Of a DNA stretch of 64,000 bases, positions 63,499 to 64,000 are shown piece by piece (within the stretch, counting starts at the first letter, position 1; each line of letters opens with the position of its first letter). Source of the DNA: Deltaproteobacteria bacterium (lineage in GTDB: Bacteria; Desulfobacterota; Syntrophia; Syntrophales; Smithellaceae); contig JAKLGV010000003.1 in assembly GCA_022710585.1 (NCBI GenBank), positions 1 through 64,000 on the forward strand. Direction: 5' to 3'. Position numbers and translations under genes: made by a program. The notes beneath the pieces are model-generated. The model did no database searches. It worked only from the letters and a program-made list of their open reading frames with translations, and was not told the DNA's origin.

Positions 63499-63801
63499 GT
63501 GCATGCCAACCTTTCTAATGGCAACAGAAACAAGGCAATTATGGTTCAATTGTTTGTGAAAACGGAAGGTTCATCACGACCATGCCGACGCGATGTTCCT
63601 GATGACATGTTTTGTCTCAATATCATTGTGAAATGGTATTTATTACTCCGGCAACAAAATATGGCCAGAAGAAACATTGAATTGTCGCAAATACAATCAT
63701 TAAAAAAAGCTATGGTTATGTTTAATTGCCGGAGAAATAAATTACATTTAGATAAGTCAACCGGGTATTTTTATGCTACCTTGGCACGTTATAGAGATTA
63801 A
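63499..63801 (+). CDS. Weak hypothetical frame
   Basis: A 100-aa open frame without a good ribosome site or family similarity. The residue mix (many Arg, Asn, Met) is unlike a well-kept protein. The last 45 residues (MARRNIELSQIQSLKK...) read somewhat better and may be the remnant of an older gene. Reported as uncertain. Confidence 0.25.
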   Translation: MHANLSNGNRNKAIMVQLFVKTEGSSRPCRRDVPDDMFCLNIIVKWYLLLRQQNMARRNIELSQIQSLKKAMVMFNCRRNKLHLDKSTGYFYATLARYRD

Positions 63802-63847
63802 ATTTTACCTGCCACACCATCGAACCGATTAAAAAAGGAGGTTTATC

Positions 63848-64000
63848 ATGAGTACAACTTCAGTATTGGTTAAAGACAAGAAATGCGGAACATGTGAATA
63901 CTGGGCGGGAGAAAGAGTGATTAGCCGTATGATCGATAATAAACCACATTCTATCAGCGTTGTATCAGGCAGCTATTCATGTGCTGTCCAGGCAAAAAAA
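63848..64000 (+). CDS. Small Cys-containing protein, cut by the window end
   Basis: The start ATG at 63848 follows a strong AAGGAGGTTTATC. The first 51 residues read MSTTSVLVKDKKCGTCEYW, then AGERVISRMIDNKPHSISVVSG and SYSCAVQAKK. The C-x2-C-x-YW-G-R pattern with a later Cys resembles short zinc-binding proteins of bacterial islands. The 3' end is outside the window. Confidence 0.6.
   Translation, partial: MSTTSVLVKDKKCGTCEYWAGERVISRMIDNKPHSISVVSGSYSCAVQAKK

Overview
The window looks like a chromosomal segment of an anaerobic Gram-negative bacterium, most likely a syntrophic Desulfobacterota (Deltaproteobacteria; Syntrophus/Smithella-like). This placement rests on gene content, not on a marker gene. 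The content includes a glycyl radical enzyme, a class III CoA-transferase, an acyl-CoA dehydrogenase next to a molybdopterin oxidoreductase and a ferredoxin-like protein, a mannose-type PTS, sigma-54 regulation and LPS genes (kdsD, an lpxH-like hydrolase).

Region 1 (1-46.4 kb) is host-like. A FadR-type regulator precedes an unusual single-chain glycyl radical activase plus glycyl radical enzyme. A long minus-strand block follows: LysM protein, membrane spermidine-synthase-like protein, uvrB, PAS/HD-GYP protein, chemoreceptor, cheW, a six-PAS sigma-54 activator, a CoA-transferase and a secreted protein with a good sigma-54 promoter and upstream palindromes. After tRNA-Leu come an mtaD-like deaminase and a DUF4139-type protein. 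The next minus-strand cluster runs from PTS IIA-IIB-IIC (no IID seen) through rimI, pyrK and pyrD to a broken nucleotidyltransferase gene. A MarR-led operon (molybdopterin oxidoreductase, Fe-S protein, acyl-CoA dehydrogenase) faces a TetR gene. The rest of this region holds a site-2 protease, small redox genes, a nitronate-monooxygenase-like gene, a gamma-carbonic-anhydrase-like gene, a membrane glycosyltransferase, kdsD, an lpxH-like gene and an agmatinase gene.

Region 2 (46.4-54 kb) begins at tRNA-fMet and is AT-rich and accessory. It holds a sigma-54-activator-like AAA+ protein without the GAFTGA loop, a control region with two long perfect inverted repeats and two iteron-like direct repeats, an AlpA/Xis-like HTH protein, a SpoVG-like protein, a D5-type primase-helicase, a stand-alone RecD2 N-terminal domain and a tRNA-guanine-transglycosylase-like protein resembling DpdA enzymes that place 7-deazaguanine in DNA. 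It reads as an integrated element with a replication module and a possible base-modification gene. No integrase or second attachment site is visible.

Region 3 (54-64 kb) has a YvlD-like membrane protein with a coupled small gene, several unknown genes, an XRE regulator with operator-like repeats, and a plus-strand cluster: VWA protein (TerY-like), PP2C phosphatase, protein kinase, zinc-ribbon protein, zinc-ribbon/TPR protein with near-identical 102-bp repeats, and a lipoprotein. The first three form a TerY-P-type phosphosignalling triad, a class associated with stress and conflict systems.
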